A DNA stretch of 64,000 bases from Nocardioides luteus. GTDB lineage: Bacteria > Actinomycetota > Actinomycetes > Propionibacteriales > Nocardioidaceae. The DNA lies in assembly GCF_000960475.2 (NCBI RefSeq), contig NZ_JZDQ02000004.1, positions 62,001 through 126,000 on the forward strand, in the 5' to 3' direction. The notes beneath the pieces were generated by a model. That model worked only from the letters and a program-made list of their open reading frames with translations, did no database searches and was not told where the DNA came from. Both the position numbers and the translations under genes were made by a program. This document shows positions 25,446 through 33,309 of the stretch, piece by piece. Within the stretch, counting starts at the first letter, position 1. Each line of letters starts with the position of its first letter.

Positions 25446-26474
25446 TCAGTAGGTGAGCTGGACCTTCGTCGCGAGCCGCTCGTCCATGAGGCGATATCCC
25501 TCGGCCGCCTCGGTGAACGGCAGCGCCTTGTCGAAGACCAGGCCCGGGTTGATCGTGCCGTCCAGGGTGAGGCGCAGCAGGTCGGGGAGGTAGCGGCGCA
25601 CGGGCGCCATCCCGCCCTTGAGACCGACGTTGGTGCGGAAGAGCGCGTTGACCGGGAGGTTGACGTCGTGGGGCACCCCCACGAACCCGACGGTCGCGCC
25701 GGGGCGGGCGACCTTGGAGGCCGTCTTGAAGGACTGGTCGGTGCCGACGCACTCGAGGACGTAGTCGGCGCCGACGCCGCCGGTGAGCTCGCGGACGGCG
25801 GCCTCGCCCTCCTTGCCGCGGGCGGCGATGATGTCGGTGGCGCCGAACTTCTTGGCGATCTCCTGGCGGGCCTCGTGGCGCGACATCGCCACGACCCGCT
25901 CGGCGCCGAGCTGGGCGGCAGCGAGCACACCGCACAGACCGACGGCGCCGTCACCGACGACGACGGCGGTGCCACCCTTGGTGCCGGAGCCGAGGCCGGA
26001 CATCACCGCGGCGTGCCAGCCGGTGGCCATCACGTCGGTGAGGGCGAGCAGATCGGGGTACATCGCCGCGTCGGGTGTCTCGTCGAGCTTGACCAGCGAG
26101 CCGTCGGCCTGGTTGACCAGGGCGTACTCGCTCTGTCCGCTGACCGTGAAGCCGAGGTTCTCGCAGACCGACTGGACCCCGGCGAGGCAGTGCGGACAGG
26201 TGTTGTCGCAGTGGTCGAACGGGACGATCACGAAGTCGCCCGGCTTGAAGTCGCGTACGTCGGCGCCGACCTCCTCGATGACGCCGATGCACTCGTGGCC
26301 GATCGTGCGTGGCTCCTCGATCTCGCCGTTGGAGCCACGGTAGTTCCACAGGTCGGAGCCGCAGATGCAGGAGCCCACCACCTTGACGATGGCGTCGGTG
26401 GGCTTCTGGAGAGCAGGATCGGGTACCTGGGTGGAGCGGATGTCGCCCACCCCATGGATCGTCGTCGCGCGCAT
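25446..26474 (-). CDS. Zinc-dependent alcohol dehydrogenase
   Basis: A 342-residue MDR-family enzyme. Catalytic zinc ligands lie in GSCICGSDLWNYRG and GHECIGVIEEVG; the structural zinc site is CDNTCPHCLAGVQSVC with four cysteines. The Rossmann motif is VVVGDGAVGLCGVLAAAQLG. It is the common actinobacterial form labelled IMP dehydrogenase-like or glutathione-independent aldehyde reductase in annotations. Substrate unknown. Divergent from the HTH-MurA fusion gene, 138 bp away. Confidence 0.9.
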   Translation of the reverse strand: MRATTIHGVGDIRSTQVPDPALQKPTDAIVKVVGSCICGSDLWNYRGSNGEIEEPRTIGHECIGVIEEVGADVRDFKPGDFVIVPFDHCDNTCPHCLAGVQSVCENLGFTVSGQSEYALVNQADGSLVKLDETPDAAMYPDLLALTDVMATGWHAAVMSGLGSGTKGGTAVVVGDGAVGLCGVLAAAQLGAERVVAMSRHEARQEIAKKFGATDIIAARGKEGEAAVRELTGGVGADYVLECVGTDQSFKTASKVARPGATVGFVGVPHDVNLPVNALFRTNVGLKGGMAPVRRYLPDLLRLTLDGTINPGLVFDKALPFTEAAEGYRLMDERLATKVQLTY

Positions 26475-26585
26475 GGTGGCATCCTGTCACCCGGCGTACG
26501 AGATGTTGCACACGGTGGCCATCGCAGGGGCCAGGCAACAGTCCTGAAACGAAACGCCGACACTTCGCGGGGAATCCAGGCTTAT

Positions 26586-26597
26586 CTCATATATGAG
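26586..26597. promoter_or_regulatory. Palindrome just before the HTH-MurA gene
   Basis: CTCATATATGAG is a perfect 12-bp AT-centred palindrome ending 15 bp before the ATG at 26613. XRE-family proteins bind such short dyads, and the gene itself encodes an XRE domain, so autorepression is the obvious hypothesis. It would overlap a -10 region or the transcript start. Confidence 0.55.
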
Positions 26598-26612
26598 TTA
26601 CGGTGGTGCACC

Positions 26613-28139
26613 ATGACCGACGGATACAAAGGTCGTATCGGGAATCTGATTCGCGATGCGCGCAAGCACAAGGGCCTCACGCAGGCACAGCTCGCTGACC
26701 TTCTCAACACCAGCCAGAGTGCGATCAACCGCATCGAGCAGGGGCAACAGAATCTGTCCCTGGAGATGATCGCCAGGGTCGGTGCCGCGCTCGACTCCTC
26801 GCTGGTCGACATCGGGGCGGGGCCGACGCACCTGCGCGTCACCGGTCCGACGACCCTGTCGGGTGAGATCACGGTCAAGACCTCCAAGAACGCCGGGGTC
26901 GCCCTCCTGGTCGGCTCGCTCCTCAACCGGGGCCGTACGACCCTGCGCAAGGTCGCGCGCATCGAAGAGGTCAACCGGATCATCGAGGTGCTCAACTCGA
27001 TCGGCGTGCAGACCCGCTGGCTCAACGACGACAACGACCTCGAGATCGTCCCGCCCAAGGAGCTGCGCTTGGACGCGGTCGACGAGGCAGCCGCCCGCCG
27101 TACGCGCTCGGTGATCATGTTCCTCGGCCCTCTGCTGCACCGCCTGGACACCTTCGAGCTCCCCTACGCCGGTGGCTGCAACCTCGGCACCCGCACCGTC
27201 GAGCCGCACATGTCGGCCCTGCGCCCCTTCGGCCTCGAGGTCAAGGCGACCGACGGCGCCTACCACGCGAGCGTCAACCGCGAGATCCAGCCGGGCCGCC
27301 CGATCGTCCTGACCGAGCGTGGTGACACCGTCACCGAGAACGCTCTGATGGCCGCCGCGCTGCACCCGGGCACCACGGTGATCCGCAACGCTTCCTCCAA
27401 CTACATGGTCCAGGACCTCTGCTTCTACCTGCAGAAGCTGGGCGTCGAGGTCGAGGGCGTCGGCACCACCACGCTGCGCGTCACCGGCCGCGAGGTCATC
27501 GACGTCGACGTCGACTACGCGCCGAGCGAGGACCCGATCGAGGCGATGTCGCTGCTGACCGCCGCGATCGTGACCGACTCCGAGATCACCATCAAGCGGG
27601 TCCCGATCGAGTTCATGGAGATCGAGCTGGCGACGCTCGAGGAGATGGGCTTCAACTACACCCTCTCCGAGGAGTACCTCGCCCTCAACGGCAAGACCCG
27701 CCTGGTCGACATCAACACCAAGCACTCGGTCCTGCACGCCCCGCTGGACAAGATCCACCCGCTCCCCTTCCCGGGCCTCAACATCGACAACCTGCCGTTC
27801 TTCGCCGCGATCGCCGCGGTCGCGCAGGGTCAGACGCTGCTGCACGACTGGGTCTACGAGAACCGGGCGATCTACCTGACCGAGCTCAACAAGCTCGGCG
27901 GCAACGTCACGCTGATGGACCCGCACCGGGTGATGATCGAGGGCCCGACGCACTTCTCCGGCACCGAGATCGTCTGCCCGCCGGCGCTGCGTCCGGCCGT
28001 CGTCGTGCTGCTCGCGATGCTCGCGTCGAAGGGCACCTCGGTGCTCCGTTCGACCTACGTCATCGCCCGTGGCTACGAGGACCTCGCCGAGCGGCTCAAC
28101 CAGCTCGGCGCCAACATCACCGCCTTCCGCGACATCTGA
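26613..28139 (+). CDS. XRE helix-turn-helix / UDP-GlcNAc 1-carboxyvinyltransferase (MurA-like) fusion
   Basis: A 508-residue protein. Residues 8-62 are an XRE DNA-binding domain (IGNLIRDARKHKGLTQAQLA, LLNTSQSAINRIEQGQQNLS). Residues 72-508 are an EPSP/MurA-type enolpyruvyl transferase. The MurA catalytic residues have counterparts: SKNAG (K92 N93), the nucleophile in GGCNLGTRTVEPH (C189), FPGLNIDN (D392) and ARGYEDLAERL (R486). So catalysis, transfer of enolpyruvyl from PEP to UDP-GlcNAc, looks retained, though the surrounding sequence is divergent from housekeeping MurA. ATG 26613 is the only start giving a clean HTH. Such fusions are seen in actinobacteria, but their regulatory logic is not established. 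Confidence 0.9.
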   Translation: MTDGYKGRIGNLIRDARKHKGLTQAQLADLLNTSQSAINRIEQGQQNLSLEMIARVGAALDSSLVDIGAGPTHLRVTGPTTLSGEITVKTSKNAGVALLVGSLLNRGRTTLRKVARIEEVNRIIEVLNSIGVQTRWLNDDNDLEIVPPKELRLDAVDEAAARRTRSVIMFLGPLLHRLDTFELPYAGGCNLGTRTVEPHMSALRPFGLEVKATDGAYHASVNREIQPGRPIVLTERGDTVTENALMAAALHPGTTVIRNASSNYMVQDLCFYLQKLGVEVEGVGTTTLRVTGREVIDVDVDYAPSEDPIEAMSLLTAAIVTDSEITIKRVPIEFMEIELATLEEMGFNYTLSEEYLALNGKTRLVDINTKHSVLHAPLDKIHPLPFPGLNIDNLPFFAAIAAVAQGQTLLHDWVYENRAIYLTELNKLGGNVTLMDPHRVMIEGPTHFSGTEIVCPPALRPAVVVLLAMLASKGTSVLRSTYVIARGYEDLAERLNQLGANITAFRDI

Positions 28140-28179
28140 GGCAACTGAGCGAGCGCAAGCGAGCGAACATCGGGCTCAA

Positions 28180-28228
28180 CATGCCGGCGGCTGCGTATTC
28201 TGGATTTCTCTACGCAGTTGCCGGCATG
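28180..28228 (+). terminator. Hairpin terminator after the HTH-MurA gene
   Basis: An 18-bp stem, CATGCCGGCGGCTGCGTA (28180-28197) and TACGCAGTTGCCGGCATG (28211-28228), with two G-T wobble pairs and a 13-nt loop, 41 bp after the stop. It separates MurA from the GDPD operon. Confidence 0.75.
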
Positions 28229-28269
28229 AGTCTCGGGGCTCATGTGATCGGTCCCTCACGGGTGGTTAG

Positions 28270-29127
28270 ATGCTCCCCGTGAGGGAGCAGCAACGACGCG
28301 TACGCGCCTACGCGCACCGTGGTGGAGCGCTCCATCCCGACCTGGTCGGGATGGAGAACACCATGGAGGCGTTCCGACATGCGGTGGCGCTCGGCTACAC
28401 CCATCTCGAGACCGACGTGCATGTCACCCGTGACGGTGTCCTCCTCGCCTTCCACGACGCGGCGCTCGACCGGGTGACCGACGTGAGCGGGCTGATCGCG
28501 GAGATGACGTACGCCCAGGTGCAGGCGGCCCGCATCGGCGGCGAGCACGGAGTGCCGACCATGGCGGAGCTCTTCGCGGCGTTCCCCGAGGTCACCTTCA
28601 ACATCGACCTCAAGTCCGACGGCGCTGCGGCTGCGCTCGCCGAGCTGCTCGCGGCGACCGGCCACGAGGACAAGGTCATCGTCGGCTCGTTCTCGGGCCG
28701 CCGGATCAAGGAGTTCCGGCGGCTGACCGAGGGGCGGGTGCGGACCTCGGCGAATCCTCGGGAGGTGCTGGCCTATGTGCTGGCCCCCACCACCGGCATC
28801 GCCAGGCGGCTCGCCGGCGGGGAGTTCGACGCCTTCCAGATCCCGCACCACCAGCGCCTCCTCGGCCCGCTGGCCGTGCGGGTGGCATCGCGTGGGCTGG
28901 TCCGCCGCGCCCACAAGGCCGGCAAGGAGGTCCACGTCTGGACCATCGACGACCCGGCCGAGATGAAGCGGCTGATCGAGCGAGACGTCGACGGGCTGAT
29001 GACCGACCGCACCGACGTACTGAAAGCGTTCCTGGAGGAACGTGGCCTGTGGGAGGCTGTGCCGTCTCGGGTCGACCCCGTCGACGAGGCCGAATCCGAT
29101 GAGAATGGCGAGGAGCCCGAGAAGTGA
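28270..29127 (+). CDS. Glycerophosphodiester phosphodiesterase
   Basis: A 285-residue GDPD. The catalytic pattern AYAHRGG (residues 13-19), ENTMEAFRHAVALGYTHLET, DVHVTRDGVLLAFHDAALDR and FNIDLKS is complete, covering the two histidines and the acidic metal ligands. It has no signal peptide, so it acts in the cytoplasm on glycerophosphodiesters or related lipids. GTG 28279 is an alternative start. A GTGA overlap couples it to the MFS gene downstream. The acidic C-terminal tail (DEAESDENGEEPEK) is unusual but likely disordered. Confidence 0.9.
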   Translation: MLPVREQQRRVRAYAHRGGALHPDLVGMENTMEAFRHAVALGYTHLETDVHVTRDGVLLAFHDAALDRVTDVSGLIAEMTYAQVQAARIGGEHGVPTMAELFAAFPEVTFNIDLKSDGAAAALAELLAATGHEDKVIVGSFSGRRIKEFRRLTEGRVRTSANPREVLAYVLAPTTGIARRLAGGEFDAFQIPHHQRLLGPLAVRVASRGLVRRAHKAGKEVHVWTIDDPAEMKRLIERDVDGLMTDRTDVLKAFLEERGLWEAVPSRVDPVDEAESDENGEEPEK

Positions 29128-30476
29128 CCACATCAGCCGGTATCGGCGACTTCAGGCCTGTCGAGCGGGCGCGGGAGCAGAAGGGCTGGTTCTTCACCGA
29201 CTGGGCCGTCTCCGCGTTCCAGACGACGGTCGCCGGCGTGCTGTTCGCGCCCTACCTGATCGAGATCGCGAAGGCAGCCGCCGTCGACAACCGGATCGAC
29301 GTGCTCGGTCTCTCGATCGCGCCCGGTGCGCTGCCGTCGTACGTCATCACCTTCTCCACCCTCCTCTCGGCTCTCGTCTACCCGCTGGTGGGTGCGATCG
29401 CCGACCGCACCTCGCGCAAGCCGGACCTGATGACCGGCTTCGCGTGGGCCGGTGCGCTCTGTGCGGGGCTGCTGTTCTTCATGACCGGGGACAACTGGTG
29501 GTTCGGGTCGATCATGTTCATCATCGCCAACCTGTGCGCGGGTGCGGCGGTGGTGGTCAGCGACTCGATCCTTCCGCTGATCTCGACCGAGAACGAGCGC
29601 GACCGGGTCTCCTCGATCGGCTGGGCCTACGGGTACGCCGGCGGCGGCCTGCTGCTCGCCGTCAACTTCCTCATGGTCACCTTCGCCGACCAGCTCGGGC
29701 TCGGCACCGCACTGGCCGTGCGGCTCTCGATGCTCTCGGCCGCGCTGTGGTGGGCCGGGTTCGTCATCATCCCGTGGCGCCGGATCCGCCGACACGAGCC
29801 CGCCGACGTCGAGGACGTCTCCGGCGGTGTCGTGGCGCGCTCCTTCGGTCAGCTGTTCGTGACGCTCAGGGAGCTGCCGCAGTATCCGGTCGCGCTGACC
29901 TTCCTGCTGGCCTACCTCTTCTTCAACGACGGCATCCAGACCGTGATCAGCTCGGCCTCGACCTACGGGGTCGAGGAGCTCGGGTTCGAGACCGGCACGA
30001 TGCTCGGCATCTACCTGCTCGTGCAGTTCGTCGCGGTCGGCGGGGCGATCTTCTTCGGCCGCCTGGCCAACAGCTTCGGCACCAAGCGGGTGATCCTCGG
30101 CGGTCTGGGCGGCTGGATGGTCATCGTCGTCGCCGCCTACTTCGTGCCGGAGCAGACCTTGTTGCCGCTCCTGGTCGTCGCGGTCGGGATCGGTCTGGTG
30201 ATGGGTGGCACCCAGGCGCTGGCCCGGTCCTACTTCTCGCTGTTCATCCCGGCGGGCAAGGAGGCGGAGTACTTCAGCCTCTACCACGCCATGGACCGGG
30301 GCACCTCCTGGCTCGGCACCCTGGTGTTCGGACTGGTCTACCAGCTGACCGACTCCTACCGGCCCGCGATCCTGGCGCTGATCGCCTTCTTCGTCCTCGG
30401 CGGCGGGCTCCTCGCCCTGGTGAACACCACGAAGGGCATCGAGCAGGCAGGCAACCGGGTGCCCGACCGGGCGTGA
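29124..30476 (+). CDS. MFS transporter, UMF1/Atg22-like family
   Basis: A 450-residue, 12-helix transporter. Segments ADRTSRKPDLMTGFAWAGA, WAYGYAGGGLLLAVNFLMVT and FNDGIQTVISSASTYG match the UMF1 (vacuole effluxer Atg22-like) group of the major facilitator superfamily. GTG start overlaps the GDPD stop (GTGA). Substrate unknown; with the GDPD it could move a phospholipid head-group product, which is inference. The gene pair precedes rbpA, as in related actinobacteria. Confidence 0.85.
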   Translation: MTTSAGIGDFRPVERAREQKGWFFTDWAVSAFQTTVAGVLFAPYLIEIAKAAAVDNRIDVLGLSIAPGALPSYVITFSTLLSALVYPLVGAIADRTSRKPDLMTGFAWAGALCAGLLFFMTGDNWWFGSIMFIIANLCAGAAVVVSDSILPLISTENERDRVSSIGWAYGYAGGGLLLAVNFLMVTFADQLGLGTALAVRLSMLSAALWWAGFVIIPWRRIRRHEPADVEDVSGGVVARSFGQLFVTLRELPQYPVALTFLLAYLFFNDGIQTVISSASTYGVEELGFETGTMLGIYLLVQFVAVGGAIFFGRLANSFGTKRVILGGLGGWMVIVVAAYFVPEQTLLPLLVVAVGIGLVMGGTQALARSYFSLFIPAGKEAEYFSLYHAMDRGTSWLGTLVFGLVYQLTDSYRPAILALIAFFVLGGGLLALVNTTKGIEQAGNRVPDRA

Positions 30477-30593
30477 GAACGCTCCCATCAGGTGGCGGTT
30501 TCGGGACACCGACGGCTCAGGACTTTCTCAGGGAGATCCGCAGGTCAGGCGGGTCCTGTGTCGAACAACACGGCGAGGATCTCGACAATTCAC

Positions 30594-30619
30594 GGAATCA
30601 TCACCTCCTCTGTACCGTT
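30594..30619 (+). promoter_or_regulatory. Sigma-R/SigH-type promoter upstream of rbpA
   Basis: GGAAT at 30594-30598, exactly 18 bases, then GTT at 30617-30619 (followed by GTT again). This matches the GGAAT-N18/19-GTT consensus of Streptomyces sigma-R and mycobacterial SigH promoters, which respond to thiol-oxidative stress. It is 99 bp before the rbpA ATG, and rbpA is an established sigma-R target in Streptomyces coelicolor. Confidence 0.75.
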
Positions 30620-30717
30620 GTTGGTGTGAAGAGGCCCGGCCGGCCTGCGTCATGAGTCCGCAGACCGCTCGCTCTTCAGCTCATTCAACGGGGGACGATC
30701 GACTCAGGAGGTGCTTC

Positions 30718-31104
30718 ATGGCCGAGCGCACGTTGCGCGGCGCCCGACTGGGCGGACAAAGTTTTGAGGACGAACGCGGCATCGAGTTCGCGGGCCGTCA
30801 GCAGGTGGCCTACCGCTGCCCGCAGGGCCACGACTTCGAGATCACGATGTCGGACGAGGCCGAGGTTCCGGCGATCTGGGAGTGCCCGCGCTGCGGCATG
30901 GAAGCTCTCAACCTCTCCGGCGCCAAGCCCGAGGAGAAGGCCGAGAAGCCGGCGCGTACGCACTGGGACATGCTCCTGGAGCGGCGCTCGGAGAAGGAGC
31001 TCGAGGACATCCTCAAGGAGCGCCTCGACCTGCTTCGCGGTGGCGAGATCGGCCCGGCTCACCTGCACCGCAAGGGACCGGGCAAGAAGAAGGCCAACGC
31101 CTGA
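30718..31104 (+). CDS. rbpA: RNA polymerase-binding protein RbpA
   Basis: A 128-residue actinobacterial transcription factor that binds sigma group 1 factors and RNA polymerase and stabilises open complexes. The N-terminal AERTLRGARLGGQSFEDERG, the core zinc-ribbon-like domain with YRCPQGHDF and WECPRCGMEAL, and the sigma-interaction helix HWDMLLERRSEKELEDILKE are all present. AGGAGGTG lies 5 bp before ATG 30718. A sigma-R type promoter precedes it and a bidirectional terminator follows, so it is its own transcription unit. Confidence 0.97.
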   Translation: MAERTLRGARLGGQSFEDERGIEFAGRQQVAYRCPQGHDFEITMSDEAEVPAIWECPRCGMEALNLSGAKPEEKAEKPARTHWDMLLERRSEKELEDILKERLDLLRGGEIGPAHLHRKGPGKKKANA

Positions 31105-31118
31105 CCTCTGCCACAGCC

Positions 31119-31168
31119 AGATACGCCGAAGGCGGCCTTCCACCAGGAAGGCCGCCTTCGGCGTATCT
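31119..31168. terminator. Bidirectional terminator between rbpA and fxsA
   Basis: A perfect 22-bp inverted repeat (31119-31140 and 31147-31168) with a 6-nt loop CACCAG, beginning 15 bp after the rbpA stop and touching the fxsA stop codon. It is the longest perfect stem in the window and should terminate both convergent genes. Confidence 0.85.
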
Positions 31169-31650
31169 CAGGCCAGGTTGTCCTTGTCGATGACCTCGCC
31201 GGTGACGATGTCGTCGTTGCGCGGCCGTGCACCGGCACCGAACGTGGAGGGCATCGCGGCGGTGACCAGCCGCTTCTGCACGAGGGTCGCCAGGATGCGG
31301 CGGAAGAAGGGCCGGGTGAACGGCAGGATCAGCACGATGCCGAAGATGTCGGTCACGAAGCCGGGGCTGAGCATCAGCGCGCCGCCGAGCAGGATCAGCG
31401 CACCGTCGGCGATCTCGTTGGACGGCAGCTTGCCCGAGGAGAGCGCCGTCGTCAGCGCGCTCCAGGCCCGCGACCCCTCACGGCGCATCAGCCAGGCACC
31501 GAAGATCGAGTCGGCGACCAGCAGCAGGATCGTCCACCAGACGCCGATCACCTGGCCGACCTGGATGAGCACGAACAGCTCGACCAGCGGCATCACCAGG
31601 AACAGCAGCACCAGCACCCAGGACAACCTGCGGCGTCCGGTGGTGGTCAT
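31168..31650 (-). CDS. fxsA: FxsA family membrane protein
   Basis: A 160-residue membrane protein with the FxsA cytoplasmic-membrane pattern: LFLVMPLVELFVLIQVGQVI, GVWWTILLLVADSIFGAWLM followed by RREGSRAW, and ALILLGGALMLSPGFVTDIF. In E. coli FxsA relieves phage T7 exclusion by F plasmid; its actinobacterial role is unknown. ATG overlaps the ppm1 stop (ATGA), so it is the second gene of that operon. Confidence 0.93.
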   Translation of the reverse strand: MTTTGRRRLSWVLVLLFLVMPLVELFVLIQVGQVIGVWWTILLLVADSIFGAWLMRREGSRAWSALTTALSSGKLPSNEIADGALILLGGALMLSPGFVTDIFGIVLILPFTRPFFRRILATLVQKRLVTAAMPSTFGAGARPRNDDIVTGEVIDKDNLA

Positions 31651-32447
31651 CGACGGCCTCCCACGAGACCGTCCAGCCCGAGCCGGCGCAGCAGCCGGAG
31701 CAGCTGGTCGCGGCGCTCGGCCAGCCCCCAGCGGGTCACCCGCCGCATCGACTCGGCGGCGACGGCGGGGCTCATCTTCGACTCGCCCCGGACCCGCTCG
31801 ATGAACTGGATCGGGACCTCCTTGACGGTGAGGCCGGCCCGCAGCGTACGCGTCACCATCTCGGTCTGGAAGACATAGCCGGTCGACTCGACGCTGTTCA
31901 GCTGCAGCTTCTCCAGGGTCGTACGCCGGAAGAGGCGGTAGCCCGCGGTGGCGTCGTGGACGCCGATACCGAGCAGGAGCCTGACGTAGAAGTTGCCGCC
32001 CACCGACAGCAGCCGTCGCGACAGCGGCCAGTTGACCACCGAGCCGCCGCGGACCCAGCGGGCGCCGATCACCAGGTCGGCGGAGGTCAGCGCCTCCAGG
32101 AGCAGGTGGAGCTCCTCGGGCTGGTGGGAGCCGTCGGCGTCCATCTCCCCCACGACGTCGTAGCCCTGCTCGAGGGCCCAGCCGAACCCGTGCAGGTAGG
32201 CGGCCCCCAGACCGGCCTTCTCGGTGCGGTGCAGCACGTGGATCTGGTCGTCGTTGTCGGCCAGCTCGTTGGCGATCGTGCCGGTGCCGTCGGGTGAGCC
32301 GTCGTCGACGATCAGGACGTCGACGCGCGGTTGAGCCTTGCGCAGCCGTCCGACGATCCAGGCGAGGTTGTCCGCCTCGTTGTAGGTCGGGATGACCATG
32401 ACCGCCCGGCCGATCTCGGTCCAGGGTGGAAGCTGCTCGTTCGTCAC
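31647..32447 (-). CDS. ppm1: Polyprenol monophosphomannose synthase
   Basis: A 266-residue GT2 glycosyltransferase that moves mannose from GDP-mannose to polyprenol phosphate, the donor for lipoglycans and protein mannosylation. Motifs: VMVIPTYNEADNLAWIV, VLIVDDGSPDGTG (nucleotide-binding DDG), EMDADGSHQPEEL (DxD-like), and IQFIERVRGESKMS. There are no transmembrane domains, so it lacks the fused acyltransferase half of some Ppm1 proteins. GTG 32447 chosen because the longer frame is non-coding in look. First gene of the ppm1-fxsA operon beside rbpA, a conserved neighbourhood. Confidence 0.93.
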   Translation of the reverse strand: MTNEQLPPWTEIGRAVMVIPTYNEADNLAWIVGRLRKAQPRVDVLIVDDGSPDGTGTIANELADNDDQIHVLHRTEKAGLGAAYLHGFGWALEQGYDVVGEMDADGSHQPEELHLLLEALTSADLVIGARWVRGGSVVNWPLSRRLLSVGGNFYVRLLLGIGVHDATAGYRLFRRTTLEKLQLNSVESTGYVFQTEMVTRTLRAGLTVKEVPIQFIERVRGESKMSPAVAAESMRRVTRWGLAERRDQLLRLLRRLGLDGLVGGRR

Positions 32448-32796
32448 GTACGCCGGCCTTGTCAAGGAATGAGGATGGAGATCACAGGATATCCGGCCGT
32501 TGGTCGCCGATCGAATGCCAGCCGATCGAATGCGCCAGCAGAGGCGCGGGAGGATCAAGACGTTCTTCGGGCCGTTCCGATCCCTGCTGGATGCAGGGGG
32601 ACGATCGTTGTCTAAGGGCGCCTCGGCCCTCCCGCGTTGCCCTCACGGTCGTTGACCGCGTTCGCGAAAACGCATCGATGGCATGCCTGGCTCGAACCCC
32701 CCGACCCGATTCGTCGAGCGCCGGTCCGCCGACCGCGACTCTGCATGGGCGAACGCTGCCACCATCACCCGCTGGCTCGACGGAAGTCAACAACGC
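32448..32796. other. Gene-free region upstream of ppm1
   Basis: No convincing gene. It must contain the ppm1 promoter. It holds a 13-bp direct repeat GCCGATCGAATGC at 32506-32518 and 32521-32533 (15-bp period) and a small hairpin CCCTGC/GCAGGG at 32582-32598. A leftward frame at 32482-32835 has no domain or ribosome site and is not believed. Confidence 0.55.
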
Positions 32797-32832
32797 GCTG
32801 ACCTGCGGAAACAGGTGTTTCCGCAGGTCAGC
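32797..32832 (-). terminator. Terminator of the kdd-kamD-kamE-kal operon
   Basis: A perfect 16-bp stem, GCTGACCTGCGGAAAC (32797-32812) and GTTTCCGCAGGTCAGC (32817-32832), with a 4-nt loop AGGT, 78 bp after the kal stop in the direction of transcription. Confidence 0.8.
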
Positions 32833-32910
32833 CACAGCCTTCCGGCCGCGAAAAAGTGAGGAATTCTCGGGGAACCTCGGCGTGTCGCCTTCGTGTACCC
32901 GTTACGCCGC

Positions 32911-33309
32911 TCAGGGAACGACGACGGTCCCTCGCGCGGAGGTGGCGAGGACCGGCTCGGCCAGTATCTCAGCAGCCCCTGGACGAGCCTCGGTGGCGGC
33001 TCCCCGGGCCACGACGTACACGGCGAACTCCATCACCCGGGACCGGGTTCCGGCCTTGACCAGCTCGCAGGTGATCTCCAGGACGTCGCCGGCGCGGACC
33101 GGTGCCTTGAACTGCACGTCGTCGTAGGAGGCGAACAGGCCCTCGTCGCCGTCGGTGAGGATGCACATCTCGGTCGCGACGTCGCCGAAGAGGCCCAGGC
33201 TGTAGGCCCCGTCGACCAGGTTGCCGGCGTAGTGGGCGTGCGAGTAGGGCACGTAGCGACGATGGACGACCTTGGTGCCGATCGCGGGCCCGGTCTCGGG
33301 TGACGTCAT
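32911..33309 (-). CDS. kal: 3-aminobutyryl-CoA ammonia-lyase
   Basis: A 132-residue hotdog-fold protein. The N-terminus HRRYVPYSHAHYAGNLVDGA and GLFGDVATEMCILTDGDEGLF and VQFKAPVRAGDVLEI are the pattern of Kal, which removes ammonia from 3-aminobutyryl-CoA to give crotonyl-CoA in lysine fermentation. It is the last gene of kdd-kamD-kamE-kal and overlaps kamE by ATGA. The function call leans on the operon as much as on the sequence. Its upstream substrate needs the cleavage enzyme Kce, which is not here. Confidence 0.87.
   Translation of the reverse strand: MTSPETGPAIGTKVVHRRYVPYSHAHYAGNLVDGAYSLGLFGDVATEMCILTDGDEGLFASYDDVQFKAPVRAGDVLEITCELVKAGTRSRVMEFAVYVVARGAATEARPGAAEILAEPVLATSARGTVVVP

Noticed and set aside
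25398..26612. Long upstream extension of the HTH-MurA frame through the alcohol dehydrogenase gene
   Set aside because: It is the antisense shadow of a strongly conserved dehydrogenase; the HTH domain begins naturally at 26613.
32482..32835. Leftward open frame of 117 codons upstream of ppm1
   Set aside because: No ribosome site, no domain, codon use unlike neighbours, and it runs through the perfect kal terminator stem.
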